64,000 nt of DNA from Actinomycetota bacterium (lineage in GTDB: Bacteria; Actinomycetota; Thermoleophilia; Miltoncostaeales; Miltoncostaeaceae): NCBI GenBank assembly GCA_963169235.1, contig CAUJCX010000028.1, positions 1 through 64,000 on the forward strand, in the 5' to 3' direction. Below are positions 56,872 to 64,000 of this stretch, piece after piece. The notes under the pieces were generated by a model. It searched no databases. It had not been told where the DNA came from and saw only the letters and a program-made list of their open reading frames with translations. The translations under genes and the position numbers were made by a program. Positions within the stretch are counted from its first letter, which is position 1. Each line of letters begins with the position of its first letter.

Positions 56872-57223
56872 GTGAGCGCGTATCCAACGAGGACACGGTT
56901 CACCGCCACCGCGCCGTCCGGGGATCCTCACGCCGTCACCACGCCACATCGCCACCGCCGGGATCGTCACCGCGATCCTCGCGGGCTACATCGCGCCGGT
57001 CCACGACCTGCTGAGCCACCGGCAGGAGCTCGTGCGCGAGCAGCAGACGCTGGAGGCCATGAAGCAGCAGCGGCGCAGCCTTCAGGGGCAGCTGCGGGCG
57101 CTTCAGCGCGACGACGTCATCGAGCGGCGGGCGCGGGCCCTGGGCGCCGCGAAGCCCGGCGAACGCATCTTCATCGTGGAGGAGCCCGCCCGTGACGGCT
57201 CCGCCACATCGCCCCCGGGATGA
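56872..57223 (+). CDS. DivIC/FtsB-like septum protein, apparently frameshifted
   Basis: The readable part gives one membrane helix (HIATAGIVTAILAGYIAPV), then a coiled coil ('LLSHRQELVREQQTLEAMKQ', 'QRRSLQGQLRALQRDD'), 'VIERRARALGAAKPGE' and 'IFIVEE', the standard FtsB/DivIC layout of the divisome. That frame has a TGA at 56873 and no start codon before the membrane helix. A strong ribosome-binding site (GGAGG at 56860-56864) and GTG 56872 open another frame that would join it by a one-base shift between about 56900 and 56950. Either a sequence error or a real lesion is possible. Starting at GTG 57032 would lose the membrane anchor. Confidence 0.7.
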
Positions 57224-57668
57224 CGCCCGCGACGTCGCCGCGCTGATCGGGCGCGAGCCGTTCACCCGCTTCAAGGTGGCGGTGCGCTGCCCCCACGGCG
57301 GACCCGCCGTGGTCGAGAACGACCCCATCGACCTGCACGGACGCCCGTTCCCCACGCGCTACTGGCTGGCGTGCCGCGCGCTTCACGAGGCCGTCAGCCG
57401 CATCGAGTCCACCGGGGCCATCCGCGAGCTCGACGCCGACGCGGTGATGACCCCGCACGTGGAGGCCGCGAACCGCCATCACGCGCGGCTGCACGACGGT
57501 GCCCGCATCGCGGGGTCGGGCGACCCCCGGCGCGCGAAGTGCCTGCACGCCCACGTGGCGTTCGGCCTGGCCACCGGCGGCGGGCCGGTGCTGGAGTGGA
57601 TCGGCCGCCGCGCCGACCTCACGTGGCCCGCGACGTGCTGCCTCGACCGCGTGGGCGACGGCGCGTGA
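57192..57668 (+). CDS. DUF501 family protein
   Basis: 158 residues. The pattern 'VAALIGREPFTRFKVAVRCP', 'GGPAVVENDP', 'FPTRYWLACRALHEAVSRIE', 'GAIRELDADA' and 'GDPRRAKCLHAHVAFGLATG' is the DUF501 family, found after eno and divIC in most actinobacteria. The biochemical role is unknown; conserved Cys and His residues might bind metal. GTG 57192 overlaps the DivIC gene by 32 bases. An exopolyphosphatase usually follows; here two small genes do instead. Confidence 0.9.
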   Translation: MTAPPHRPRDDARDVAALIGREPFTRFKVAVRCPHGGPAVVENDPIDLHGRPFPTRYWLACRALHEAVSRIESTGAIRELDADAVMTPHVEAANRHHARLHDGARIAGSGDPRRAKCLHAHVAFGLATGGGPVLEWIGRRADLTWPATCCLDRVGDGA

Positions 57669-57988
57669 CGTCGGACGCCGAGACCGCGGCGGCCCGCTTC
57701 CAGTGGGACGACGGCCTGCGCCGCCTGGAGGCGTTGGCGGGCGACGGCGCGGGCCCGGCGCGTGAGCGCGTGGCCGCCGCGTGTGCCGACGAGCTGCGAC
57801 GCCGCCTGGGCATGACGTTCTCCACCCGCGACCTGGCGGCGCTCTACCCGGCGGCCGCCGACTGGTTTCTGCCGCTGGCGGTGGAGCTGGCGCCCGCGCA
57901 CCCGCAGGCGTGGGAGCCGAGCGTGGTGCTCGACGCGGCGTTCGCCCGCTTCCGCATGCAGGCGGGCGACGCCCACGGGGGCGGCTGA
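57665..57988 (+). CDS. Small helical hypothetical protein (107 aa)
   Basis: The GTG start overlaps DUF501 by 4 bases and the stop overlaps the next start by one base (TGATG), so the gene sits inside an operon. The product is mostly helical in appearance: 'AARFQWDDGLRRLEALAGDG', 'ARERVAAACADELRRRLGMT', 'DLAALYPAAADWFLPLAVEL', 'DAAFARFRMQAGDA'. No known domain. I recognise it only as a likely conserved neighbour of DUF501. Confidence 0.7.
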   Translation: MTSDAETAAARFQWDDGLRRLEALAGDGAGPARERVAAACADELRRRLGMTFSTRDLAALYPAAADWFLPLAVELAPAHPQAWEPSVVLDAAFARFRMQAGDAHGGG

Positions 57989-58200
57989 TGGCCGCGCGCG
58001 ACCCGGAGGCGCCGCCCGCGCGCGCCCGCCCGCCGCGCCGTCGGCGGCGCAAGCTGACCTTGGGCGCGGCCCTGGTGCTGGCGGCGGTGGCACTGGTGGC
58101 GGGCGTGCTCGTGGGGATGGGAATGGGCGGCGGCGGCGACGGGCGCGTCACCACGATGGAGCGCACCGTGAACGTGGTGCCGGTGACCCCCGGGCGCTAG
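57988..58200 (+). CDS. Small single-pass membrane protein (70 aa)
   Basis: ATG 57988 overlaps the previous stop. A basic N-terminus (PPRRRRRKLT) precedes one strong membrane helix (LGAALVLAAVALVAGVLVGMGMG) and a short external tail ending 'NVVPVTPGR'. By the positive-inside rule the N-terminus is cytoplasmic. Function unknown; it closes the eno-DivIC-DUF501 run. Confidence 0.7.
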   Translation: MAARDPEAPPARARPPRRRRRKLTLGAALVLAAVALVAGVLVGMGMGGGGDGRVTTMERTVNVVPVTPGR

Positions 58201-58263
58201 CGATAGCCGGTGATGAGGTGTCGACACGCGGCTGGCGCAGGCCCTGATCGCGGGTCTTGGGGT

Positions 58264-58498
58264 CGGGGAATCGCCTGGCCTGTCGATAAGTCAGCGTACG
58301 TGCACATGCAGTCGGGCGCGGCGGCGGGCATGGACGATTGGAACACCCTCAATCCCGGACCTCCTGATCGCAGCCACCGCAGAAAAGGCCGGCCTCACCG
58401 TTCTGGCCGTGGACAAGGACTTCGACCTCATCGCCGAGATCACCGGGCAGCCAGTGGAGACGTTGCGCCTTTCGGAGCCCCACGGGCTGCCCGAGTAG
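58264..58498 (+). pseudogene. Relict of a VapC-type PIN toxin
   Basis: The N-terminal piece '[20 protein letters not shown]' (58282 onward) matches the first PIN motif, including the first catalytic Asp. About 20 bases later, in a different frame, '[20 protein letters not shown]' and '[18 protein letters not shown]' give the C-terminal PIN motifs with later acidic residues, ending at TAG 58498. Some 60-70 central residues are gone, with a junction near 58340-58350. The start codon appears lost (ATC) and no VapB antitoxin is recognisable. It is a clear internal-deletion pseudogene. Confidence 0.85.
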
Positions 58499-58584
58499 GC
58501 CGTGCCCTCCCGCCCACAAGGACTCCCTGCGGCGGCGCGTCACGCCGGTGTGAAGGCATGGGACCTGTCGCCACCCACCGGTTC

Positions 58585-58872
58585 CTACGGGCGGTGGCGG
58601 CTCCAGCCGCGCGGCCCCACGCGCCGCCAGCGGTAGCAGGAGCGACGTGGTGGGCGGCGCGCGTCGGCCGTTCCGGAAGCGTGTACGAGGCGGGCCGTGG
58701 CCCGTTCGATCTCATCCGACAGCCGTCCGGCCTGCGCTCGGCTTACGACCCACACCGCGCCTGTGCTGCACTCGGGGCACCAGACCACGACCTCGACGTC
58801 ACCCCGGGGGTCGGTCGGCCAATACCAGTCCTCGACCTGTAGCAGGCCTCCTGAGCAGCACTCACAACGCAT
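58585..58872 (-). CDS. Small zinc-ribbon-like protein
   Basis: 95 residues from ATG 58872. It begins 'MRCECCSGGLLQVEDWYW' and has 'VVVWCPECSTGAVWVVSRAQ', a C-x-C-C ... C-P-x-C arrangement that probably binds zinc. It then has a helix 'AGRLSDEIERATARLV' and a basic tail. Codon use is a little more relaxed than in core genes, in keeping with the adjacent vapC relic and possible acquisition. An upstream start would add an Arg-rich region unlike protein. Function unknown. Confidence 0.55.
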   Translation of the reverse strand: MRCECCSGGLLQVEDWYWPTDPRGDVEVVVWCPECSTGAVWVVSRAQAGRLSDEIERATARLVHASGTADARRPPRRSCYRWRRVGPRGWSRHRP

Positions 58873-59193
58873 CACCGGGCATACGTCGGCTTCCCGGGGA
58901 CGGCCTTGAGCCCCGACATGGGCGGGATGCCCTGGTGGGCCATGTGCACGCGGCGTCGGCCCTCGTGCCGAAGCGCCCCGCAAGGATCTGGGCGGCCGGG
59001 CTTCGAACCGGGATACGCGGCGCATCTCGCGCTGCGCATCCCTGTTCGATAGGGGCTCCGCGCAACTCACGATGCACGCCGAGCGACCGCGACGTCTCCG
59101 CAGGCGGATCACCCGGACCACACGCGATCCGAGCCACCCGGTCCCGAAAGAACAACCTCAACCCACCGAGCCCATCAGCGCACTCACGGGGAG
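58873..59193. other. Intergenic stretch, no supported gene
   Basis: 321 bases between the zinc-ribbon gene and the 59194 gene. A CCGGGCTTCGAACCGGG motif at 58996-59012 looks like a tRNA T arm at first glance, but no tRNA can be folded around it. Nothing else stands out. Confidence 0.5.
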
Positions 59194-60264
59194 TCAACCC
59201 CCGGGCGAGTGCTCCGACGGGGCGCCGTCGCGGTGGCGCGGCAGCCCAGCGGTCCACATCGCAAGGAGGATGGGGGAGTCGGTCTCGCCCCGGTCGATCA
59301 GCGCGTGGATCTGCGGCAGGGCCTCCCGGCGCAGGTACACGTGCCGTTGCCCCACGCTGGGCTTCTCGCCCAAGAGGCCCGCGCGCACGAGGGCCTCGCC
59401 CACCATGGTGGCGTCGCGGCGCTGGTCGGCGGCCACGCCGCGGTACAGGTGGTCGTCGGCGGTGTGGTACCCGGAGCCCACCTTGCCCATGCGCAAGAGG
59501 CGCCGCAGCAGGCGCCGGGCGTGGCGCCGCCGGGGGCACGGATCGTTGTCCGGGCCGGTCGGCGGGTCCTCGTCGACCGGCGCGTCGTCCGCCACGCCGC
59601 CGCCCACGCCCCACCCGCGCAGCGTGTGCCGGAGCGCCGGGGTGTCGCGCACCGAACGCGGGGGCTGGCCGTGCTGCACCAGCGCCAGCACCACGTCCCA
59701 CGGGTGGCCGCCCAGCGCGGCGGCCAGGGTGCTGATCGCGTCCCTGCCCGCCGCGACGGGCTCGAGCGGCACCTCGCGAGGCACGCCGAGGTCGGCGGGC
59801 GCGAGGGGCTGGACGTCGGTGAGCCCGGCGCGCTCGTCGCGCTCGCCCAGCGCGATCTGCACCAGCTCGGGGTCGTCGTACGCACCGGGCAGCTCCAGCG
59901 CCACGAGACCGTGCCAGTCGAGGATGCGAATGCCCTCCGCGACGGCCTCCGCGTCGACGGCGGCCAGCATCGCGCCGATGACCACGTCCACCGGTGCCTG
60001 CGGCGAGTAGTCGGCGGCGTGCCGGGCCAGCACGGGCAACAGCCACACCGCGTCACCGGCGGGGTTGCGCGTGGTCCACACCCACAGCGTGTGGCCGCGG
60101 TCGAACACCGTGCGGGCGCACTCGTGCAGGCACATGGCGACGGCCTCGTCGCGGTCGCCGCGCATCCACGCGGCCAGCCCGGACGCGACGTCGCCGGCGG
60201 GGCGCTGCAGATCAGCGAGGGAGACGCTGGTGGCCGCGGGACGGCCTGGCGACGAGGAACCCAC
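59194..60264 (-). CDS. Hypothetical cytoplasmic protein
   Basis: About 356 residues with no signal or membrane segment. The text is Ala/Asp/Arg-rich with 'GDRDEAVAMCLHECARTVFD', 'NPAGDAVWLLPVLARHAADY', 'ALAAALGGHPWDVVLALVQH' and a basic segment 'PRRRHARRLLRRLLRMGKVG' followed by 'ATMVGEALVRAGLLGEKPSV', 'QRHVYLRREALPQIHALIDR'. The last part resembles a winged-helix-like module. I recognise no family. GTG 60264 is preferred because codon use deteriorates upstream; ATG 60324 is the alternative. Divergent from the 60336 gene. Confidence 0.65.
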   Translation of the reverse strand: MGSSSPGRPAATSVSLADLQRPAGDVASGLAAWMRGDRDEAVAMCLHECARTVFDRGHTLWVWTTRNPAGDAVWLLPVLARHAADYSPQAPVDVVIGAMLAAVDAEAVAEGIRILDWHGLVALELPGAYDDPELVQIALGERDERAGLTDVQPLAPADLGVPREVPLEPVAAGRDAISTLAAALGGHPWDVVLALVQHGQPPRSVRDTPALRHTLRGWGVGGGVADDAPVDEDPPTGPDNDPCPRRRHARRLLRRLLRMGKVGSGYHTADDHLYRGVAADQRRDATMVGEALVRAGLLGEKPSVGQRHVYLRREALPQIHALIDRGETDSPILLAMWTAGLPRHRDGAPSEHSPGG

Positions 60265-60335
60265 CCGTCGATGGTAGTCGAATGATGCCTTCGGCGAGGG
60301 TTGCGCGCGCGGCACGGTCGGCATAGCGTCGCGCC

Positions 60336-60797
60336 ATGAATGCCATCCGCACCGCCGCCCTCCTCGCCGCCGCCGCGCTCGCGTCCGCGGCGTCCGCCTC
60401 CGCCCAGATCGTGCACTTCACCAGCCCCAGCCGAAACCTCGACTGCATGATGTTCCTCGACGAGAACGGCCGTCCCGGGGTGTCGTGCGACGCCGAGCGC
60501 GCCACGTGGGCGCGGCCGAAGGCGAAGCCCCACGACTGCCCCCTGGAGTGGGTGGCCGCCAACGTCACCCTCGAGAAGGGGCGCGTGAGCGTGGGCTCGT
60601 GCCGCGGCGACATCGGCCCGCTGTGCCTGCCGCCGTCCGCACACGAGTCGAACCCGTGCCGGGTGCTGGCCTACGGCCGCAGCGCCAGGCTGAAGACCCT
60701 GCGGTGCACGTCCACCCGCCTGGGCGTGACGTGCCGGCTGCGCAACGGCGCCGGTGTCGGCTTCCGCATCGCCCGGGAGGGCTACCGCCGGTTCTGA
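60336..60797 (+). CDS. Exported DUF6636-like protein
   Basis: 153 residues with a Sec signal (ALLAAAALASAASASA). The mature part starts 'FTSPSRNLDCMMFLDENGRP', continues 'GVSCDAERATWARPKAKPHD' and 'CPLEWVAANVTLE', and ends 'TSTRLGVTCRLRNGAGVGFR', with eight Cys forming probable disulfides. The 'F.SPS.N..C.....V.C' opening is that of DUF6636, a secreted actinobacterial family of unknown function. It converges on the flagellar gene block with 7 bases between stops. Confidence 0.75.
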   Translation: MNAIRTAALLAAAALASAASASAQIVHFTSPSRNLDCMMFLDENGRPGVSCDAERATWARPKAKPHDCPLEWVAANVTLEKGRVSVGSCRGDIGPLCLPPSAHESNPCRVLAYGRSARLKTLRCTSTRLGVTCRLRNGAGVGFRIAREGYRRF

Positions 60798-60804
60798 GGC
60801 GGCG

Positions 60805-61089
60805 TCAGCGCGAGTAGCCGCCGTTGGCCCGGTAGGCCCAGGCGAACACCTCGGCGATCACCGCGTACAGCTCCACCGGGATGGTCTGCATCAGGTCGAG
60901 CGCGCCCAGCGCCGCGACGAGGTCGGGATCCTCGCGGATGGGGATGCCGTTCTCCCGGGCGGTCTCGAGGATGCGGTCGGCCACCGACCCCGAGCCCGTC
61001 GCGGTGACGTACGGGGCGTGGCCCTCCACCTGGTCGTACTTCAGGGCGACGGCGCGGGGGGCGTCGCGTTGATGCTTCGGGGGGGTCAC
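60805..61089 (-). CDS. Stand-alone FlhB C-terminal-domain protein
   Basis: 94 residues. 'RAVALKYDQVEGHAPYVTAT', 'SVADRILETARENGIPIRED' and 'PDLVAALGALDLMQTIPVEL' with 'YAVIAEVFAWAYR' match the cytoplasmic switch domain of FlhB/EscU. The self-cleaving NPTH motif, which should lie just before 'RAVALKYD', is absent. Such FlhX-like proteins occur next to fliK in some bacteria and may influence export switching from rod/hook to filament. GTG start overlaps the fliK stop by 4 bases. Confidence 0.85.
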   Translation of the reverse strand: MTPPKHQRDAPRAVALKYDQVEGHAPYVTATGSGSVADRILETARENGIPIREDPDLVAALGALDLMQTIPVELYAVIAEVFAWAYRANGGYSR

Positions 61090-62612
61090 GCGGAGACGTT
61101 GAGTCCGGACGCGGGCGGCGGCGGGATGATGCCTGGGGCTTCGTGCGGCGCCATGCGGTCGACGCGCACGTGCGGTTGCCTCTGACCCGGCAGCGCCCGG
61201 GCCAGGCCGTCGGCCAGGTCGTGGGCCTGGCTGGTGAGGTACTCGCGCACGGGGGCCGACGCGGAGCGCACGGCGGCGTCCACCCCGTCGGCGCCCAGCG
61301 ACGCCTCGATCACCAGCGGCCCCAGCTTGCTCATGTTGAGCACGAACGCGACCTTGGTGCCGCCACCGCCGCGGTGCTCCCCGTCGGCGTCGCGGTCGGC
61401 GTTCACGTGCACCTCGGCGGTCTGCCCGCCGGGCAGCGGCATCTGCAGGTACGCGCTCTGCTGCGACGGGTCCTGGTTGAGCGCCTGCCCCACCAGCGGC
61501 TGGGCGGCGATGGCGTCGCCCGCCCGCTCGGCCATCGCGCGCGTGTGCACGCCCATGTCGGGCGACTGCGCCACCTGGGCCAGCAGCGTGCGCACGCTGG
61601 ATTCGTCGGGAGCCTGCCCCGTCGCCAGGCGCGCCTCGAGGCCGTGGCCCATGCGGGCGACGGCGTCACGCAGCCGCGCGTGATCGCCGCTGATCGTCGC
61701 CTCGGCGATCTCCCGTACCAGCTGCGTCAGCTGGGCCATCGCCGCGTCACCGGGACGGGACGCGGTCGCCGGGGTCGCCGACGGCGCGGCCGCGGGGGCA
61801 CCCGTCGACGCGGACGTAGCGGACGCGGACGCGGGGGCCGCGGTGCGGGTCGCGACGGCCGCGCCGTCCGGGTCGGCCGTCGCGGCCACCTCGTCGGCGG
61901 CCGCGGCGGCGGCGGCGGAGGCGGCGGCCGTCGCACCCGGGGCCGGAGCGCCGCCCGCAGGCGGGGCCGTGGCGGCGACGGGAACGCCGGGTGCGGCGGG
62001 GGCGGCGGAGGCGGGGGGCGCGCCCCCGGGGGCGGTGATGATCGCCAGCATGCGTCCCAGCGGGGGGCCCTCGCTCAGCGTGGCCATCCCCGCCACGGCC
62101 GCCGGCGTCGTGGGCAGCCCGGCGGCGGCCAGCCGCGCGAACGCGGCGGCCTGGGCGGGCGTCGACACCCCGGCCTGGGCGGCGCGGGCGGCCATCGCCG
62201 CGCGCTGCAGGGCCGCCTGGGCCCCGTCGCCGTCGATGTCGGTCATCCCCATCTGGGACAGCGCGTTGAACAGGGCCTGCGCGGTCTGCGGCGCCAGGCC
62301 CCCGGGCCGCGCACCCGCCTGGCCCGTGGCGGGCCCGTCGCCGTCGGCCCCCACGATCTGGAACGCGACGCGCTGCTCGTCGAGGTTCTGCACGGCCATG
62401 CGCACGGTCTGGCCCGGCTCCAGCGCCAGGTCGGTGGATGCGATCAGCCGCTGGCCCGCCACGGCCAGCTCCACCTGCCCACCGTCTTTGGAGACGACGC
62501 GGGCCGCCAGCACCTGGCCCTCCACCACCGGCAGCACGGGCCGCAGCACGTCGGAGCCACCCTGGACGGGGGCCGACGGGGGCGGCGGTGCGGCGATGGG
62601 GTTGGTGCTCAC
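61086..62612 (-). CDS. fliK: Flagellar hook-length control protein FliK-like
   Basis: 508 residues. The N-terminal region 'GQVLAARVVSKDGGQVELAV' followed by 'LEPGQTVRMAVQNL' is a beta domain common in FliK-like proteins. The middle is a ~130-residue Ala/Pro-rich ruler-like segment. The C-terminal domain 'AYLQMPLPGGQTAEVHVNAD', 'KVAFVLNMSKLGPLVIEASL', 'DLADGLARALPGQ' corresponds to Flg_hook, which interacts with FlhB. Its partner FlhB-C-like gene overlaps downstream. GTG 62612 directly follows a sigma-28-like -10 element, suggesting leaderless expression. Confidence 0.85.
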   Translation of the reverse strand: MSTNPIAAPPPPSAPVQGGSDVLRPVLPVVEGQVLAARVVSKDGGQVELAVAGQRLIASTDLALEPGQTVRMAVQNLDEQRVAFQIVGADGDGPATGQAGARPGGLAPQTAQALFNALSQMGMTDIDGDGAQAALQRAAMAARAAQAGVSTPAQAAAFARLAAAGLPTTPAAVAGMATLSEGPPLGRMLAIITAPGGAPPASAAPAAPGVPVAATAPPAGGAPAPGATAAASAAAAAAADEVAATADPDGAAVATRTAAPASASATSASTGAPAAAPSATPATASRPGDAAMAQLTQLVREIAEATISGDHARLRDAVARMGHGLEARLATGQAPDESSVRTLLAQVAQSPDMGVHTRAMAERAGDAIAAQPLVGQALNQDPSQQSAYLQMPLPGGQTAEVHVNADRDADGEHRGGGGTKVAFVLNMSKLGPLVIEASLGADGVDAAVRSASAPVREYLTSQAHDLADGLARALPGQRQPHVRVDRMAPHEAPGIIPPPPASGLNVSA

Positions 62613-62619
62613 CCCATAG

Positions 62620-62647
62620 TGATCGGCCGCGGGCCCCCCGTTCTTCA
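62620..62647 (-). promoter_or_regulatory. Sigma-28-like promoter upstream of fliK
   Basis: Reading the minus strand, TGAAG starts at 62647 and GCCGATCA at 62627-62620: one mismatch in the -10 and one in the -35 compared with the FliA consensus, with 16-nt spacing. Initiation would be close to the GTG at 62612. It is weaker than the divergent flgF promoter. Confidence 0.4.
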
Positions 62648-62730
62648 CCCCGCGGGCGGGTCCGCCCGCGTACGCGCGAGGGGGACACGCCCGGCGGTGC
62701 GTTTTTCTCACTCCATCGTGGTCCGGGGGT

Positions 62731-62757
62731 TAAGTCGCGGGCCCGATCGGCCGATAT
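62731..62757 (+). promoter_or_regulatory. Sigma-28 (FliA)-type promoter for flgF
   Basis: TAAG at 62731 and GCCGATAT at 62750-62757, separated by exactly 15 nt, match the FliA pattern (TAAA-N15-GCCGATAA) in both boxes. It lies 39 bases upstream of the flgF start. The leader of about 32 nt contains a GGAAGAAG ribosome-binding site. Confidence 0.75.
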
Positions 62758-62795
62758 GGGCTTCGAACGGATTCCCCACGGACGGAAGAAGTGCA

Positions 62796-63527
62796 TTGCT
62801 GAGAGGGATCTACATCGCCGGCAGCGGGATGCTTGCCGAGAGCACACGGCAGGAGGTCGTGGCCCAGAACCTGGCCAACGCCCTCACCTCCGGTTACAAG
62901 CGCACGGATGCCGCGACGCAACCGTTTCAAACGTTCCTCCTGAGGAACATGGCCATGCCGGGCCAACCCGAGATCGGGTCCATGAACATGGGCTCGGAGG
63001 TCTCGCGGCTGGACATCGTGTCCACGCAGGGTCCCCTGCGCAGCACGAGCAACCAGCTGGACCTCGCCCTGGTGGGCGACGGCTACTTCGCCGTCAACGC
63101 CCCCGGCGGCACGCGCTTCACGCGCGATGGTGCCTTCACGATCGACCAGACCGGCACGCTCGTCACCAAGGAAGGTTTCGTGGTGCGCGGACAGAACGGT
63201 CCGATCAAGGCGAACGGCACCGAGCCGATCGGCATCTCGCAGGACGGGGTGGTAACGCAGGGCAGCCGGACGCTGGGACGCCTGCAGATCACCGCGCTCG
63301 ATCCCCAAAGCTTGACCAAGGAAGGCGCCAGCCTGATGACCGGCACGCCGCGTGGCACCGCCACTGCGACCGTGCGTCAGGGCTTCCTGGAAGGAAGCAC
63401 GGTCAACCCCGTCTCGGAGATGGTCGAGCTCATCCGCGTGATGCGCTCTTTCGAGGCGAACCAGAAGTCGGTCCAGGCTCAGGATGAGACCTTGGGCCAG
63501 GCAATCTCAAAGGTGGGAGTGGTCTAG
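62796..63527 (+). CDS. flgF: Flagellar basal-body rod protein, FlgF/FlgG type
   Basis: 243 residues. Start TTG 62796, supported by GGAAGAAG and by the family N-terminus 'LRGIYIAGSGMLAESTRQEV', 'VAQNLANALTSGYKRTDAAT'. The central D1 domain has 'LDLALVGDGYFAVNAPGGTR', 'FTRDGAFTIDQTGTLVT', and the C-terminus 'GFLEGSTVNPVSEMVELIRV', 'MRSFEANQKSVQAQDETLGQ' forms the second rod helix. Presence of two FlgG-like genes in a row suggests this is flgF (proximal rod) and the next flgG. Assignment between F and G is by order. GC content is lower than the average of the window. Confidence 0.88.
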   Translation: MLRGIYIAGSGMLAESTRQEVVAQNLANALTSGYKRTDAATQPFQTFLLRNMAMPGQPEIGSMNMGSEVSRLDIVSTQGPLRSTSNQLDLALVGDGYFAVNAPGGTRFTRDGAFTIDQTGTLVTKEGFVVRGQNGPIKANGTEPIGISQDGVVTQGSRTLGRLQITALDPQSLTKEGASLMTGTPRGTATATVRQGFLEGSTVNPVSEMVELIRVMRSFEANQKSVQAQDETLGQAISKVGVV

Positions 63528-63559
63528 GCACGCTGACGTAACACACATCGCACCGCACG

Positions 63560-63590
63560 AAGCTGGACCGCCCGAATGGCGGAAGCTTTT
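63560..63590 (+). terminator. Terminator-like hairpin between flgF and flgG
   Basis: AAGCT...CCGCC (63560-63572) pairs with GGCGG...AGCTT (63578-63588) around a CGAAT loop and ends in TTTT, the only T-tailed hairpin noticed in the window. A second repeat GGACACC / GGTGTCC lies at 63591-63616. It may uncouple flgG expression from flgF. Confidence 0.55.
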
Positions 63591-63686
63591 GGACACCCGA
63601 CGGATTGACGGTGTCCCGGCCACGCGAAGTCGGCTTGTCTGCCCACTCTTTCGGACCCAAGCGAAGGAACGAAGGGGCTTAGGTAG

Positions 63687-64000
63687 ATGATTGACGCTTT
63701 GTACTCGTCCGCGACGGGGATGCTCTCGCAGCAGACCTCGATGGACGTGATTGCTAACAACCTCTCCAACGCCACCACGGTCGGCTACAAGCGCGACCGC
63801 ATGGACCAGAGCGATCTGGCATACATGCCGTTCCGCCTGCCCTCTGGCAAGGATGGCCAGCTGGGTCTGGGGTCGGCCCCCGGTCGAGTTGACAAGGAGA
63901 TGGGGCAGGGCGTGTTCCAGGAGACTGGCCGCCCGTTCGACATCGCGGTTCAGGGCGAGGGGTACTTCCAGGTCACGAGGGCCAACGGGACCCTCGCCTA
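63687..64000 (+). CDS. flgG: Flagellar rod protein FlgG-like (5' part, cut by window end)
   Basis: The first 104 residues are visible from ATG 63687: 'MIDALYSSATGMLSQQTSMD', 'VIANNLSNATTVGYKRDRMD', then 'VFQETGRPFDIAVQGEGYFQ', the standard FlgG start. FlgG builds the distal rod. The frame remains open at the window edge. A weak site (AGG) precedes the ATG, and 159 bases with hairpins separate it from flgF. Confidence 0.88.
   Translation, partial: MIDALYSSATGMLSQQTSMDVIANNLSNATTVGYKRDRMDQSDLAYMPFRLPSGKDGQLGLGSAPGRVDKEMGQGVFQETGRPFDIAVQGEGYFQVTRANGTLA

Noticed and set aside
58990-59075. tRNA-like T arm (GGTTCGAA on the minus strand) suggesting a tRNA or att-site fragment
   Set aside because: The supposed T stem does not pair (CCCGG with CCCGG), no matching acceptor stem exists upstream, and no anticodon arm folds.

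Overview
The window is very GC-rich DNA with strong G/C bias at third codon positions, frequent GTG starts and many 4-base start/stop overlaps. Gene content (the tRNA-Gln/glmU/prs/L25/pth/mfd/mazG/eno/DivIC/DUF501 neighbourhood, actinobacterial-style sensor kinases with a LuxR-type regulator, many Sec/Tat-exported proteins, no outer-membrane genes) points to an actinobacterium. Because it also carries flagellar genes, I suspect a motile deep-branching lineage such as Thermoleophilia; that placement is inference.

Layout. 1-5.9 kb: a VOC-fold protein, a receiver-like protein, a proline-rich exported protein, split MutY and MutT-type repair genes, PhoU, a membrane protein and small unknowns. 5.9-8.9 kb: tRNA-Gln(UUG), glmU and prs. 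9.0-47.2 kb: an accessory block that sits inside what is usually one housekeeping run. It holds a decayed MFS gene, a PstS-like binding protein, an 11-repeat Asp-box protein, MFS transporters, a disaccharide phosphorylase/beta-phosphoglucomutase pair, a Tat/unknown/RCC1-repeat operon with a 31-bp palindrome upstream, a diguanylate cyclase, a five-gene sensor operon with a duplicated membrane-protein/kinase pair, two tandem DUF6980-like proteins, a GMC oxidoreductase, a glycine-rich surface protein, a molybdopterin oxidoreductase, gltD/gltB and several exported unknowns. 47.3-58.2 kb: the housekeeping run resumes (L25, pth, mfd, SurA/PrsA-like foldase, mazG, eno, DivIC, DUF501). 58.2-60.8 kb: a vapC relic and unknowns. 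60.8-64 kb: flagellar genes (FlhB C-terminal-like, fliK, flgF, flgG cut by the window end) with sigma-28-type promoters.

How the parts work together. glmU and prs supply UDP-GlcNAc and PRPP; pth, L25 and mfd serve translation and repair; GltBD with the nitrate-reductase-like molybdoenzyme suggests nitrogen assimilation; the GH65 phosphorylase and beta-phosphoglucomutase turn an alpha-linked disaccharide into glucose and glucose 6-phosphate. The most unusual signals are two histidine-kinase-like proteins that have lost the phospho-accepting His and the N-box Asn. One lies in the duplicated sensor operon. The other starts a few bases downstream of a sigma-28-like promoter whose core is shared with the flagellar promoter. 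Several genes have a TANNNT-like box only 7-10 nt before the start codon, so leaderless mRNAs are probably common.
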